Below, in pieces: positions 1 to 8,132 of a DNA stretch of 64,000 bases. Position 1 is the stretch's first letter. Every line of letters begins with the position of its first letter. The position numbers were made by a program, and so were the translations under genes. A model generated the notes under the pieces. The model made no database searches. It had not been told where the DNA came from and was given only the letters and a program-made list of their open reading frames with translations. The DNA comes from Actinoallomurus sp963799975 (GTDB taxonomy: Bacteria; Actinomycetota; Actinomycetes; Streptosporangiales; Streptosporangiaceae), in the NCBI GenBank assembly GCA_963799975.1, contig CAWCZF010000006.1:2790001-2854000 (forward strand). Reading direction: 5' to 3'.

Positions 1-782
1 AGGGCGACGTGCTCGCGCCGTGACAGGTTGCGGCTCATCCACTCGATCTGGTCGGCGTAGACGTTCGGCGTGGAGCGCTCGATCGTGGACGGCAGGTTGA
101 GGACGATCTCGCGGCCGGGGCCGGGCTGCCAGACGTCCATGACCGCCTCGCAGACCTCGAGCGCGAAGTCCAGCTCGGTGTCGATGAAGATCTCCGGGCT
201 GTACTCGTAGCCGAAGTCGCAGTCGCCGAGGTATTCCTCGGCGAACTTCATGACGTGCCGGGTGCCCTGGACCGCCAGCGCCTTGCACTCGGCCTGGTCG
301 ATGCCGAACACCACGCGGCGGAACAGCGGTGCGGTGGCGTTGTAGAGGTGCACGGTGGCGCGGGGGGCGCCGGCCAGCGACCGCACGGTCCGCTCGATCA
401 GCTCCTCGCGCGCCTGGGTGAGCACCGAGATCTGGACGTCGCCGGGGATCCGGTCCTGTTCGATCAGCTGGCGGACGAAGTCGAAGTCGGCCTGGCTGGC
501 GGCCGGGAAGCCGACCTCGATCTCCTTGTAGCCCATGCGCACGAGCAGCTCGAACATGGCGAGCTTGCGCGCCGGGCTCATCGGGTCGATCAGCGCCTGG
601 TTGCCGTCGCGCAGGTCGGTGGACAGCCAGCGCGGGGCCTTGGTGATCGTGTTGGCCGGCCAGGTGCGGTCCGGCAGGTCGACCGCGGGGAAGGCGGTGT
701 AGCGCCCGATGGGCATGGCGCTGGGTTTCTGCCGCCGCGCGGCGCGTACGTTCGGGTTCTGGGGTGCTGCGTCGTGCTGCAT
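1..782 (-). CDS. leuA: 2-isopropylmalate synthase, 3' end cut by window edge
   Basis: Condenses acetyl-CoA with 2-oxoisovalerate, the first committed step of leucine synthesis in the cytoplasm. The reverse-strand product contains the DRE-TIM metallolyase signature region (LSTDLRDGNQAL near residue 50) and the conserved MGYKEIEVGFPAASQ and HLYNAT segments. About 260 residues are present and the gene runs off the left edge without a stop, so the C-terminal half, including the regulatory domain, is not visible. I chose the ATG at 782; an in-frame ATG at 716 is the alternative and gives the product start MPIGRYTAFPAV. A leader peptide rich in leucine codons lies 73 bases upstream, which points to attenuation control. 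Confidence 0.95.
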   Translation of the reverse strand, partial: MQHDAAPQNPNVRAARRQKPSAMPIGRYTAFPAVDLPDRTWPANTITKAPRWLSTDLRDGNQALIDPMSPARKLAMFELLVRMGYKEIEVGFPAASQADFDFVRQLIEQDRIPGDVQISVLTQAREELIERTVRSLAGAPRATVHLYNATAPLFRRVVFGIDQAECKALAVQGTRHVMKFAEEYLGDCDFGYEYSPEIFIDTELDFALEVCEAVMDVWQPGPGREIVLNLPSTIERSTPNVYADQIEWMSRNLSRREHVA

Positions 783-834
783 GATGAAGGGTGCTCCCGG
801 TGAAGTGCCTGCGGCCGACGGTCACACCGAAGCC

Positions 835-874
835 CCGCGACGAGGGAGCCGGCCGTTACAGGCCCCCGTCGCGG
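835..874 (-). terminator. leuA attenuator hairpin
   Basis: Two 12-base arms (863-874 and 835-846 in transcript order) pair with a single G-U and enclose a 16-base loop. The 5' arm overlaps the last codons of the leucine-rich leader peptide, so a ribosome stalled at the leucine codons could affect its folding. There is no U-run after the stem, as is common for high-GC actinobacterial terminators, so termination itself is inferred. The competing antiterminator pairing was not resolved by eye. Confidence 0.55.
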
Positions 875-927
875 CCGCTAAGGAGGAGCAGCTCGCGCAA
901 CACGATCACCAAGCTAACAGACCACAT
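856..927 (-). CDS. leucine-rich leader peptide of leuA (23 aa)
   Basis: A short reading frame too small for ordinary ORF calling. It starts at an ATG six bases after a GGGGAG ribosome site (934-939) and ends TAA. The peptide is MWSVSLVIVLRELLLLSGRD followed by GGL. Four consecutive leucine codons (CTG CTC CTC CTT) sit just before the left arm of a hairpin, and much of the rest is valine, isoleucine or leucine. Leader-peptide attenuation of leuA has been predicted in other actinobacteria; the assignment here is inferred from codon content and position. Confidence 0.7.
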   Translation of the reverse strand: MWSVSLVIVLRELLLLSGRDGGL

Positions 928-972
928 CGACATCTCCCCAATCGCATCCCACCAGGTGAGACGGCTGGGGAG

Positions 973-1764
973 TCAGGGGATGAGGACACTCAGGCAGGTG
1001 ACGCAGCCTTCGAGCTTTTCGAACTCGCTGACGTCGACCACGGTGACGTCATACCCCTCGGCGGCGAGCTGGTCGGCGGTACGCGGCGCGGAGGCGCCGA
1101 TGAGCACCTGTTTGTCCCCCAGCGCCAGGACGTGCGCACCGGCCGTCTCCTGCGCGACGCGGAGGTAGGGCAGCGCGGAGGTGTCGAGCAGCTCCGGGAT
1201 GCCGATCAGGGAGCCGTCCGGCAGCGCCGTCATCGCGGACTTGAGGTGGAGGCAGTCGTTGAGCTGTACGGGCACGACGCGGCGGCCGCGGGTGGCGAGC
1301 AGCCGGGTCAGCTGGCAGAGCGCGTCCTCGTTCGTACGGGTCGAGCGCCCGGCGTAGACGGTGTTGCCGACCTGGAGGACGTCGCCGCCGTCCAGGATGC
1401 CGTCGTCGATCCGGGTGATCTCCAGCCCCAGCTCGGTGACGGTCTCCTCCATCGAGGCGATCTCCGGGGCGCGCTCGGGTGCTCCCGGTCGGCCGAGCAC
1501 CGCGAGGTCGTCACAGACCACGACGGTGTCCTCGACGAAGACCGCGTCGGGCAGGTCGTCGGCGGCCGGCAGCCGGCGAACCCGCCAGCCCGCCGACTCG
1601 AGCGCGTCCGCGTACGCCTCGTGCTGGCGAGCGGCCAGCTCGGCGTCGACCGGCCGCCGCTCGATGTGCGTGATGATGCCCTCCGCCAGACGTGGGCTCG
1701 GCGGGCGGACCAGCGCGGTGCGCGGGCGTGCGACGGGCGTCGCGGCCGCTGCCGTGTCGTTCAC
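973..1764 (-). CDS. ddaH: dimethylarginine dimethylaminohydrolase (DDAH) family
   Basis: Product of 263 residues in the amidinotransferase/DDAH fold. Visible family features are VFVEDTVVV, DGGDVLQVG, the catalytic-histidine segment LNDCLHLKSAMT and, near the C-terminus, the nucleophile region GCVTCLSVLIP. DDAH hydrolyses N-omega-methylarginines to citrulline and methylamines; related arginine-modifying enzymes share the fold, so substrate is inferred. The GTG start overlaps the stop of the upstream zinc-ribbon gene by four bases (GTGA), which implies translational coupling. It is convergent toward leuA, separated by the leuA leader region. Confidence 0.85.
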   Translation of the reverse strand: MNDTAAAATPVARPRTALVRPPSPRLAEGIITHIERRPVDAELAARQHEAYADALESAGWRVRRLPAADDLPDAVFVEDTVVVCDDLAVLGRPGAPERAPEIASMEETVTELGLEITRIDDGILDGGDVLQVGNTVYAGRSTRTNEDALCQLTRLLATRGRRVVPVQLNDCLHLKSAMTALPDGSLIGIPELLDTSALPYLRVAQETAGAHVLALGDKQVLIGASAPRTADQLAAEGYDVTVVDVSEFEKLEGCVTCLSVLIP

Positions 1765-2375
1765 TCGCGCGCCGCCCCCTCGGTGGTGCTGATCACGCCG
1801 ACGGCGTGCGCCGGCGTCATGCCGAGACCTCCCGCGACCGCGTGCAGCGCCTGCCGCTCGCCGGCGCCGATCGCGCCGTCGGCGAGCGCGATCCGCACGA
1901 CCTGGGCGAGGAACCACTCGCGCGCCTCGACGGTCAGCTGCGCACCGGCCTGCGCGATCACCGCGGCGGAGCCGTCGGCCGGCTGGGCCAGGTCGCCGGT
2001 CAGCATCTCGTCGTCGTAGGCGGCGAGGCCGTATCCGCGTACCGCCTCGACGGCGCGTCCGCGGGCGGCCGAGGCGGAGGGATCTCCGGCGGCCAGAACC
2101 GCGGTGGCGGCCGCGCGCATCGCCGTCGGCAGGGCGGCGGCCATCTGCCCGGCGGTGGGCAGGCGCAGGACGTCGAGGTTGAAGCGCGTCCGGCAGGTGG
2201 CGCACTCGACGACCTCGCCGACGCGGTTCAGCGGGATGACGGGGATGAAGAAGAGCGTGAACCAGCGGCGGGCGGCCCGCTGCCGGTAGTGGCGGTCGCC
2301 TCCGCAGTTCGGGCAGTGGAAGTCGCCCTCGCCGATGGTGCGGAAGAACACCGTGAGACCGAAGATCAGCAACAT
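1761..2375 (-). CDS. zinc-ribbon/TerB-like domain protein
   Basis: A 204-residue protein. The N-terminus is hydrophobic (LLIFGLTVFF), followed by a zinc ribbon with CPNCGG near residue 21 and CATC near residue 55; a hydrophobic stretch (LFFIPVIPLN) lies between the cysteine pairs. The C-terminal two thirds is helical and TerB-like, with the typical acidic VVRIALADGAIGAGERQALH segment. Function is unknown; TerB-like domains are linked to tellurite and stress-response complexes. ATG at 2375 follows a strong GGAGGAG site. It is the first gene of a two-gene operon with the DDAH gene. Confidence 0.75.
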   Translation of the reverse strand: MLLIFGLTVFFRTIGEGDFHCPNCGGDRHYRQRAARRWFTLFFIPVIPLNRVGEVVECATCRTRFNLDVLRLPTAGQMAAALPTAMRAAATAVLAAGDPSASAARGRAVEAVRGYGLAAYDDEMLTGDLAQPADGSAAVIAQAGAQLTVEAREWFLAQVVRIALADGAIGAGERQALHAVAGGLGMTPAHAVGVISTTEGAARE

Positions 2376-2717
2376 GGGTCTCCTCCTCTGCGAACACGGC
2401 CTCTGACGAACCCGGCCTCTGACGAAATCCGACGAAACACCGTGCCGGCGGGCGCGACGCCGGCGAACGCGGTGCCCGGCGAACACGCTCCGTGGCGAGC
2501 GCGGCCCCGGCGAAACGCCGTCGCCGCCGGGGATGGTACCCGCCGCCTCGATCCTGCCGTATCCGATCGTCGTGCCGAAACCGTTCGCCGATTCCCGCCA
2601 TCGCCCCCGCCGGATCCCTTGCTCCGGCGGGGTCGCGATGACCGGAATTGGTTCGCGGCTCGGTTGTGATCTGCGAAGGGCTGTCCGCAAACCCGGAGAA
2701 CTTCTACTCTGCATCAC
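2376..2717. repeat. divergent intergenic region with short direct repeats
   Basis: This 342-base stretch separates two divergent genes. The 13-mer ggcctctgacgaa occurs twice with a 16-base period (2398-2410 and 2414-2426), followed by degenerate ccggcgaac-type copies to about 2515. I see no gene in it. The right end holds the putative leaderless promoter of the next gene. Confidence 0.5.
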
Positions 2718-2718
2718 A
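2705..2718 (+). promoter_or_regulatory. putative leaderless promoter -10 element
   Basis: TACTCT (2705-2710) fits the actinobacterial -10 pattern TANNNT and ends seven bases before the ATG at 2718, placing the transcript start on or next to the start codon. No close ribosome-binding site is present, which agrees with leaderless expression. The -35 candidate is weak. Confidence 0.4.
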
Positions 2719-3443
2719 TGAGTCAGCCAAATGATCCAGGCTACGGCGGTGGTCAGCAGCCCTGGGGGACGCCAAGTCAGCAGCCCTCCAGCGGCCACCC
2801 CGGTCAGCAAGGCGGATATCCCCCGCAGGGCGGCTACCAGCCGCAAGGTGGATACCCACCGCAACAAGGCGGTTACGGAACCCCTCCTCAGCAAGGCTAT
2901 CCCCCGCAACACCAACAACAGCAGCAGGGTTATCCGGCGCAGCAGGCGTACGGATCGTCGTGGCAGCCCTCCGCCGCCGCGGGCGGCCGCTCGCCGCTCG
3001 GCATCGGCATCGCGGTCGCCGCGGTACTGATGGCGATCGGCGCGTTCCTGCCGTGGGTGACGGTGAAGCTGAACTTCGGCTCGCTGAACCTCACGGGCAC
3101 GCCGATCGGCGGCAGCAACATCAGCCGGAGCATGGCCGGTGTCAAGGCCGGCGAAGGCAAGATCGTCCTGGTGTGCGCGCTCGTGGCGATCGGCCTCGGC
3201 ATCGCCGCGATGTTCGTCAACGGCAAGCTCGGGTTCCTCGCGGGAGTCCCGGGACTGATCGCGGTCATCGTGGTGCTGAAGGTGTTCGGCGACAAGGCCA
3301 AGTACGACCACGACGTGCCCAGCCTGGGCTCGGGCAGCGCCGTGCACGTCTCCTTGAGCGTCGGCATCTACGTGACGCTCGTCATGGCCTTCGCGGTGAT
3401 CGCCTTGGGCGTGGTCTGCGGGCTTGCCTCACGGTCGAAGTGA
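2718..3443 (+). CDS. membrane protein with Gln/Gly/Tyr/Pro-rich N-terminal tail
   Basis: A 241-residue protein of unknown function. Residues 1 to about 90 are low-complexity and cytoplasmic-looking, with repeated GGYPPQ/GYQPQ units and a run of five glutamines. The rest holds about four membrane segments: IGIAVAAVLMAIGAFLPWV, a pair around residues 150-190, and the last near the C-terminus. Similar tailed small membrane proteins are common in actinomycetes. The gene converges on era, leaving only ten bases between stops. The start is set by the putative leaderless promoter. Confidence 0.75.
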   Translation: MSQPNDPGYGGGQQPWGTPSQQPSSGHPGQQGGYPPQGGYQPQGGYPPQQGGYGTPPQQGYPPQHQQQQQGYPAQQAYGSSWQPSAAAGGRSPLGIGIAVAAVLMAIGAFLPWVTVKLNFGSLNLTGTPIGGSNISRSMAGVKAGEGKIVLVCALVAIGLGIAAMFVNGKLGFLAGVPGLIAVIVVLKVFGDKAKYDHDVPSLGSGSAVHVSLSVGIYVTLVMAFAVIALGVVCGLASRSK

Positions 3444-3453
3444 CCGCCTCGCC

Positions 3454-4419
3454 TCAGTCGTAGAAACCCAGGCGGCGTAGCTGCTTGGGATCGCGCTGCC
3501 AGTCCTTGGCGACCTTGATCCGCAGATCGAGGTAGACCTTGGAGCCGAGCAGCGCTTCGATCTGCCTCCGGGCGCGCGTGCCGACATCCTTGAGCCGCGC
3601 GCCCTTCGGGCCGATCACGATGCCCTTCTGGCTGGGCCGCTCGACGTAGAGCCACGCCTGCACGTCGATCAGGTCGTCGCGTCCCTCGCGCGGCCGCATC
3701 TCCTCCACGACCACCGCGATCGAGTGGGGCAGCTCGTCGCGCACGCCCTCGAGGGCGGCCTCGCGGATCAGCTCGCCGACCATCAGCTGCTCGGGCTCGT
3801 CGGTCAGCTCGCCCTCGGGGTAGAGCGGCATGCCCTCGGGCAGGTGACCGGCGAGCACGTCGCCGACCACGTCGAGCTGAAAGCCCGTCTCGGCCGAGCA
3901 GGGCACGACGTCGGCCCACTCGCCGAGCCGCGACACCTTGAGGAGCTGCTCGGCGATCTGGTCGCGGCTCACGAGGTCGGTCTTGGTCACCATCGCGACG
4001 ACCGGCGTCCGCTTCACCTGGGCCAGCTCCGCGGCGATGAACCGGTCGCCGGGCCCGACCTGCTCGTTCGCGGGAACGCAGAAGCCGATCACGTCGACCT
4101 CGCCGAGCGTGGCGCGTACGAGGCTGTCCAGGCGCTCGCCGAGCAGCGTGCGCGGCTTGTGCAGGCCGGGGGTGTCGACGATGATCAACTGCGCGTCGGG
4201 CCGGTGCACGATGCCGCGGATCGTACGGCGCGTGGTCTGCGGCTTGCTGCTGGTGATCGCCACCTTCGTGCCGACCAGCGCGTTGAGAAGCGTGGACTTG
4301 CCCACGTTGGGGCGCCCGATGAAACAGGCGAAGCCCGACGTGAATCGAGTGCCGGTCGAGGGCTGGGGCGAGGTCACACCCTCGATTGTGGCGTACTCGC
4401 GGTCACCGCCGGACCGCAT
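3454..4419 (-). CDS. era: GTPase Era
   Basis: Ribosome-biogenesis GTPase that binds 16S rRNA near the 3' end of the 30S subunit. The G1 loop GRPNVGKS is at about residues 35-42, TTRR lies in switch I, DTPG is G3, TKTD is G4, and a C-terminal KH domain carries IVIGPKGARLKDVG. Length is 321 residues, slightly longer than usual because of an N-terminal extension. The ATG at 4419 lies after GAGGAG inside the end of the upstream gene; a GTG 14 codons in is an alternative. It is the last gene of the phoH-ybeY-CorC-era series. Confidence 0.97.
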   Translation of the reverse strand: MRSGGDREYATIEGVTSPQPSTGTRFTSGFACFIGRPNVGKSTLLNALVGTKVAITSSKPQTTRRTIRGIVHRPDAQLIIVDTPGLHKPRTLLGERLDSLVRATLGEVDVIGFCVPANEQVGPGDRFIAAELAQVKRTPVVAMVTKTDLVSRDQIAEQLLKVSRLGEWADVVPCSAETGFQLDVVGDVLAGHLPEGMPLYPEGELTDEPEQLMVGELIREAALEGVRDELPHSIAVVVEEMRPREGRDDLIDVQAWLYVERPSQKGIVIGPKGARLKDVGTRARRQIEALLGSKVYLDLRIKVAKDWQRDPKQLRRLGFYD

Positions 4420-4427
4420 GGCGCCGG

Positions 4428-4760
4428 TCAGCTCCTCAGCACGGTGTGCACGGCGCCGTCCGGCCCGGCCAGCAGAACCGTCGCCTTGGGCCCGAGGTCG
4501 CGTACGGCGGCGACGTCGGAGGCGGCGCCGGTGTCAGTGACGAGTGCCGCCGCCTCCAGGTCCTGCGCGCCGCTGGAGACCGCCATCGCGACGGCGACCT
4601 GCAACGCGGTCAGCTTGAGGGAGGGCAGGTCCACCGGTCCGGCCGCGTAGGTCCGCCCGGTCTCGTCCCGCACCGCGGCCCCCTCGGCGGCCCCGGCACG
4701 CGCACGCGCGGACCGGGCGAGAGTAACGATCTTCACGTCTTCGGCATCGAGCTCGCTCAC
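4428..4760 (-). CDS. cytidine-deaminase-like protein lacking zinc ligands
   Basis: A 110-residue protein at the position, between HlyC/CorC and era, where actinomycetes carry a small gene usually annotated as cytidine deaminase. The fold is recognisable from YAAGPVDLPSLKLTALQVAVAMAVSSG, which takes the place of the catalytic helix. There is no cysteine anywhere, and neither the HAE nor the PCxxC motif of active zinc deaminases. I therefore expect a non-catalytic or divergent role, perhaps in RNA or nucleotide binding. Era begins eight bases after its stop. Confidence 0.7.
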   Translation of the reverse strand: MSELDAEDVKIVTLARSARARAGAAEGAAVRDETGRTYAAGPVDLPSLKLTALQVAVAMAVSSGAQDLEAAALVTDTGAASDVAAVRDLGPKATVLLAGPDGAVHTVLRS

Positions 4761-4815
4761 GCCGACCAGAGTACGTCCCCGTGCCGCCCGCGCGAACGCG
4801 CCGGGGCCGGTGCGG

Positions 4816-6129
4816 TCAGGCGTCGGCGTTCTCGCGGTCGCCCGAGGACTCGTGCGCCCGATCCGCGGTGAGACGCTCGACCAGCACGGTGCCGATCTTG
4901 TTACGGCGGCCGGCGAGACTCTCGGCGGTCAGGCGCAGCCCGGCCACAGTGGCCTGCGAGCCGGCGATCGGCACGCGGCCCAGCGCGTGGGCCAGCAGTC
5001 CGCCGACGGTCTCCACCTCGTCCACGTCGATCTCGACGCCGAACAGGTCGGCCAGGTCCTCCACCGGGAACCGCGCGGTGAGCCGCGCGCGCCCGTCGGC
5101 CAGGTGCTCGACCGGCGGCGCCTCCTGGTCGTACTCGTCGGTGATCTCACCGACGATCTCCTCCAGGATGTCCTCGATGGTCACCAGGCCCGCGGTGCCG
5201 CCGTACTCGTCGATGACGACCGCGCAATGGATCTGCCGTGCCTGCATCTCGCGCAGGAGCTCGTCGATGGGCTTGCTGTCCGGGACGTACGTCGCCGGGC
5301 GCATGATCGACTCGATCTTCTCCACGGACTCGCCGTCGCGGTATTCGTGGCTGCGCCGGACGATGTCCTTGAGGTAGGCGATGCCGATCACGTCGTCCTC
5401 GTTCTCGCCCACCACCGGGATGCGGGAGAAGCCGCTGCGCAGCGCGAGCGAGAGCGCCTGCCGCAGGGTCTTGCCGCGCTCGATGAAGACCATGTCCGTA
5501 CGCGGCACCATCACCTCGCGTACGAGCGTGTCGCCGAGCTCGAACACCGAGTGGATCATCTCGCGCTCGTCGGGCTGGATGAGACGGCGCTGTTCGGCCA
5601 GGTCGACCAGATCGCGCAGCTCGGCTTCAGAGGTGAACGGGCCCTCGCGGAAGCCCTTGCCGGGGGTCAGCGCGTTGCCGAGCAGGATGAGGAGCTTGGG
5701 CAGCGGGCCGAGCACCCGCGCCAGCGGGTGGATCAGCGCCGCGCCGACGAGCGCCACCCGGTCGACGTGCTGGCGGCCCAGCGTGCGCGGGCTGACGCCG
5801 ACCGCGATGTAGCTGACCACGATCATGACCGCGGCGGCCGTCGCGTACGCACGCCAGTTCTCGCCGAGCCAGGTGGTGCACAGCGCCGCGACGATGACGG
5901 TCGCGGCCAGCTCGCAGCTCACCCTCAGCAGCAGCACGAGGTTGAGGTAGCGCGGCGGGTCGGCGACGACCTCGGCCAGCATGCGGGCCCGGCGGCCGTC
6001 CTCGCGGACCAGCTCCTCGACACGTACACGGGAGATCCGCGCCAGCGCCGTCTCGGCGCTGGCGAACAGGCCCGCCACCGCCACCAGCGCGGCGGCGAGG
6101 ATCAGCAGCCAGATCATCGGTGCGGTCAT
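4816..6129 (-). CDS. HlyC/CorC-type hemolysin-family membrane transporter (DUF21-CBS-CorC_HlyC)
   Basis: A 437-residue protein. It begins with a DUF21 membrane domain (MIWLLILAAALVAVAGLFASAETALARI, then two further segments), continues with two CBS domains (REVMVPRTDMVFI, and IHCAVVIDEYGGTAGLVTIEDILEEIVGEI) and ends in a CorC_HlyC transporter-associated domain. The family is implicated in Mg2+/Co2+ handling; older hemolysin names are misleading. Its ATG overlaps the ybeY stop (ATGA), so expression is coupled to the 16S rRNA maturation genes upstream. Confidence 0.92.
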   Translation of the reverse strand: MTAPMIWLLILAAALVAVAGLFASAETALARISRVRVEELVREDGRRARMLAEVVADPPRYLNLVLLLRVSCELAATVIVAALCTTWLGENWRAYATAAAVMIVVSYIAVGVSPRTLGRQHVDRVALVGAALIHPLARVLGPLPKLLILLGNALTPGKGFREGPFTSEAELRDLVDLAEQRRLIQPDEREMIHSVFELGDTLVREVMVPRTDMVFIERGKTLRQALSLALRSGFSRIPVVGENEDDVIGIAYLKDIVRRSHEYRDGESVEKIESIMRPATYVPDSKPIDELLREMQARQIHCAVVIDEYGGTAGLVTIEDILEEIVGEITDEYDQEAPPVEHLADGRARLTARFPVEDLADLFGVEIDVDEVETVGGLLAHALGRVPIAGSQATVAGLRLTAESLAGRRNKIGTVLVERLTADRAHESSGDRENADA

Positions 6130-6608
6130 GGGGAGGTCTGCGCGCGTGCTTCGCGCCATGAGGCGAGAAGCTCCGCTTGCAGGCCGAACATCTCCTTGTG
6201 CTCCTCGGGCTCGGCGTGGTCGTAGCCGAGCAGGTGCAGGATGCCGTGGGTGCACAGCAGGTGGAGCTCGTCCTCGGCGCTGTGGCCCGCCTTGCCCGCC
6301 TGCTTGGCCGCGATGACCGGGCACAGCACCACGTCGCCGAGCAGCGCCGGGTCGGCCGGCGCGTCCTCGGCGCCGCCGGACACGTGCCCGGGGCGCAGCT
6401 CGTCCATCGGGAACGCGAGCACGTCGGTCGGGCCGGGTTCGCCCATCCACTTCTCGTGGAGTTCGGTCATCGCCGTCTCGTCCACCAGCACGATGGACAG
6501 CTCCGCCAGCGGGTGGACGCTCAGCCGGTCGAGCATGTGGGTGGCGAGCGTGGACAGCATCGCCTCGTCGACCTTCTCACCGGACTCGTTGAGCACCTCG
6601 ACGCTCAT
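6126..6608 (-). CDS. ybeY: endoribonuclease YbeY
   Basis: A 160-residue metalloprotein needed for 16S rRNA 3'-end maturation and ribosome quality control. The zinc signature HGILHLLGYDHAEPEEHKEM is complete, with three histidines in place. The ATG at 6608 lies seven bases after the phoH stop, with a G-rich ribosome site inside the end of phoH. It overlaps the HlyC/CorC gene by four bases at the other end. Confidence 0.96.
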   Translation of the reverse strand: MSVEVLNESGEKVDEAMLSTLATHMLDRLSVHPLAELSIVLVDETAMTELHEKWMGEPGPTDVLAFPMDELRPGHVSGGAEDAPADPALLGDVVLCPVIAAKQAGKAGHSAEDELHLLCTHGILHLLGYDHAEPEEHKEMFGLQAELLASWREARAQTSP

Positions 6609-6615
6609 CGGCCGG

Positions 6616-7665
6616 TCACCGCCCCCGCTTGCGCGTGCCGCGTGCCGCGGCGTCCTGCTGGAGCGCGCTGGTGCGCACGTCGTGGCGGTCATAGGCGTCG
6701 ACGATCTGGCCGACCAGCTTGTGGCGTACGACGTCCTTGCTGGTCAGCATGCGGAAGCTGATGTCGTCCAGACCCTCGAGGATGTCCTGTACGACGCGGA
6801 GCCCGCTCTGCTGACCCGACGGCAGGTCGACCTGCGTGACGTCGCCGGTGACCACGACCTTCGAGCCGAACCCGAGCCGGGTCAGGAACATCTTCATCTG
6901 CTCCGGCGAGGTGTTCTGCGCCTCGTCGAGGATGATGAAGGAGTCGTTGAGAGTGCGGCCGCGCATGTACGCCAGCGGCGCCACCTCGATCGTGCCGGCG
7001 GCCATGAGACGCGGGATCGAGTCCGGGTCGATCATGTCGTGCAGCGCGTCGTACAGCGGGCGCAGGTAGGGGTCGATCTTCTCGTAGAGCGTGCCGGGCA
7101 GGAACCCCAGCCGCTCGCCCGCCTCGACCGCCGGCCGGGTCAAGATGATCCGGTTGACGTCCTTGGCCTGCAACGCCTTCACGGCCTTGGCCATCGCGAG
7201 GTAGGTCTTGCCGGTGCCGGCCGGGCCGATCGCGAACACGATCGTGTGCTTGTCGATCGCGTCGACGTAGTGCTTCTGGTTGAGCGTCTTGGGCCGGATC
7301 GTGCGGCCGCGCGAGGAGAGGATGTCGAGCGTCAGCACCTCGGCCGGCCGCTCGGTGGTCTCCGCGCGGAGCATCGCGATGCTGCGCTCGATCACGTCGG
7401 GGTTGAGTGGCGTGCCGGACTTCAGCAGGTCGAGCAGCTCCTCGAAGAGCTTGGCGACGAGTTCGGTCTCCTCGGCGGGGCCGGTGATCGTGATCTCGTT
7501 GCCGCGAACGTGGACGTCGCTGGCGAAGGTGCCCTCGACCACGTGGAGAAGCTCGTCACGGGAGCCGAGCAGCGCGACCATCGAGTGGTCGTCCGGAATC
7601 ACGATCTTGACTTGCGTGCGCGCGCTGTCCGGTGCGGCGTCAGCGGTGTGAGTTGAATCGGCCAT
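6616..7665 (-). CDS. phoH: PhoH-like ATPase
   Basis: A 349-residue PhoH/PhoL family P-loop ATPase. The N-terminal KH-like region includes VHVRGNEITITG. Walker A GPAGTGKTYLA is near residue 146 and Walker B FIILDEAQN near residue 246. Its partner in many bacteria is ybeY, which is directly downstream here, consistent with a shared RNA or ribosome role. I chose MADSTHTADAA (ATG at 7665) as the start. An upstream in-frame ATG at about 7734 would add a basic tail that is less typical. Confidence 0.94.
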   Translation of the reverse strand: MADSTHTADAAPDSARTQVKIVIPDDHSMVALLGSRDELLHVVEGTFASDVHVRGNEITITGPAEETELVAKLFEELLDLLKSGTPLNPDVIERSIAMLRAETTERPAEVLTLDILSSRGRTIRPKTLNQKHYVDAIDKHTIVFAIGPAGTGKTYLAMAKAVKALQAKDVNRIILTRPAVEAGERLGFLPGTLYEKIDPYLRPLYDALHDMIDPDSIPRLMAAGTIEVAPLAYMRGRTLNDSFIILDEAQNTSPEQMKMFLTRLGFGSKVVVTGDVTQVDLPSGQQSGLRVVQDILEGLDDISFRMLTSKDVVRHKLVGQIVDAYDRHDVRTSALQQDAAARGTRKRGR

Positions 7666-7781
7666 AGCCCGGCCTTGCGGCCTCTTCGTCCCTGCCTTCC
7701 GGTCACGTTGGGTCCTCGGCTGCGTCCCCCTCATGTTACCGGCCGGGGCCAACCGTTTTCGGGCTCACTCACCGGTGGAGG

Positions 7782-8132
7782 TCAGCCCGGCGGCCAGTTG
7801 AGGCCGCGCCCGCCGAGCACGTGGGCGTGCACGTGGAAGACGGTCTGGCCGGCACCCGGCCCGGTGTTGAAGACCACCCGGTAGCCGCTGTCGGCCACTC
7901 CGTCGGCCGCCGCGACCTCGTGCGCCTCGCGCACGACCTCGGCGAGCAGGTCGCCGTCGGTGGCCGCGAGCTCGGCGGCGGTCGCGTGGTGCTCCTTCGG
8001 GATCACCAGGACATGCGTCGGCGCCTGCGGGTTGATGTCGCGAAACGCCAGCGTGCGTGCGGACTCGCGGACCACGGTCGCGGGCACGTCGCCAGAGACG
8101 ATCTTGCAGAACAGGCAGTCGTGTTCTGTCAC
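7782..8132 (-). CDS. HIT domain protein (HinT-like)
   Basis: A 116-residue histidine-triad nucleotide hydrolase/transferase. The N-terminal CLFCKIVSGDVPA and the catalytic triad HVHAHVLGGRG are complete. HinT-type enzymes hydrolyse adenosine phosphoramidates and aminoacyl-AMP. It lies upstream of phoH in the same direction with a 116-base gap that holds no other gene. Confidence 0.95.
   Translation of the reverse strand: MTEHDCLFCKIVSGDVPATVVRESARTLAFRDINPQAPTHVLVIPKEHHATAAELAATDGDLLAEVVREAHEVAAADGVADSGYRVVFNTGPGAGQTVFHVHAHVLGGRGLNWPPG

Noticed and set aside
1761..3347. Single 528-residue minus-strand gene upstream of ddaH
   Set aside because: Only the last 204 residues have protein-like features and a strong ribosome site; the rest overlaps the divergent gene at 2718.
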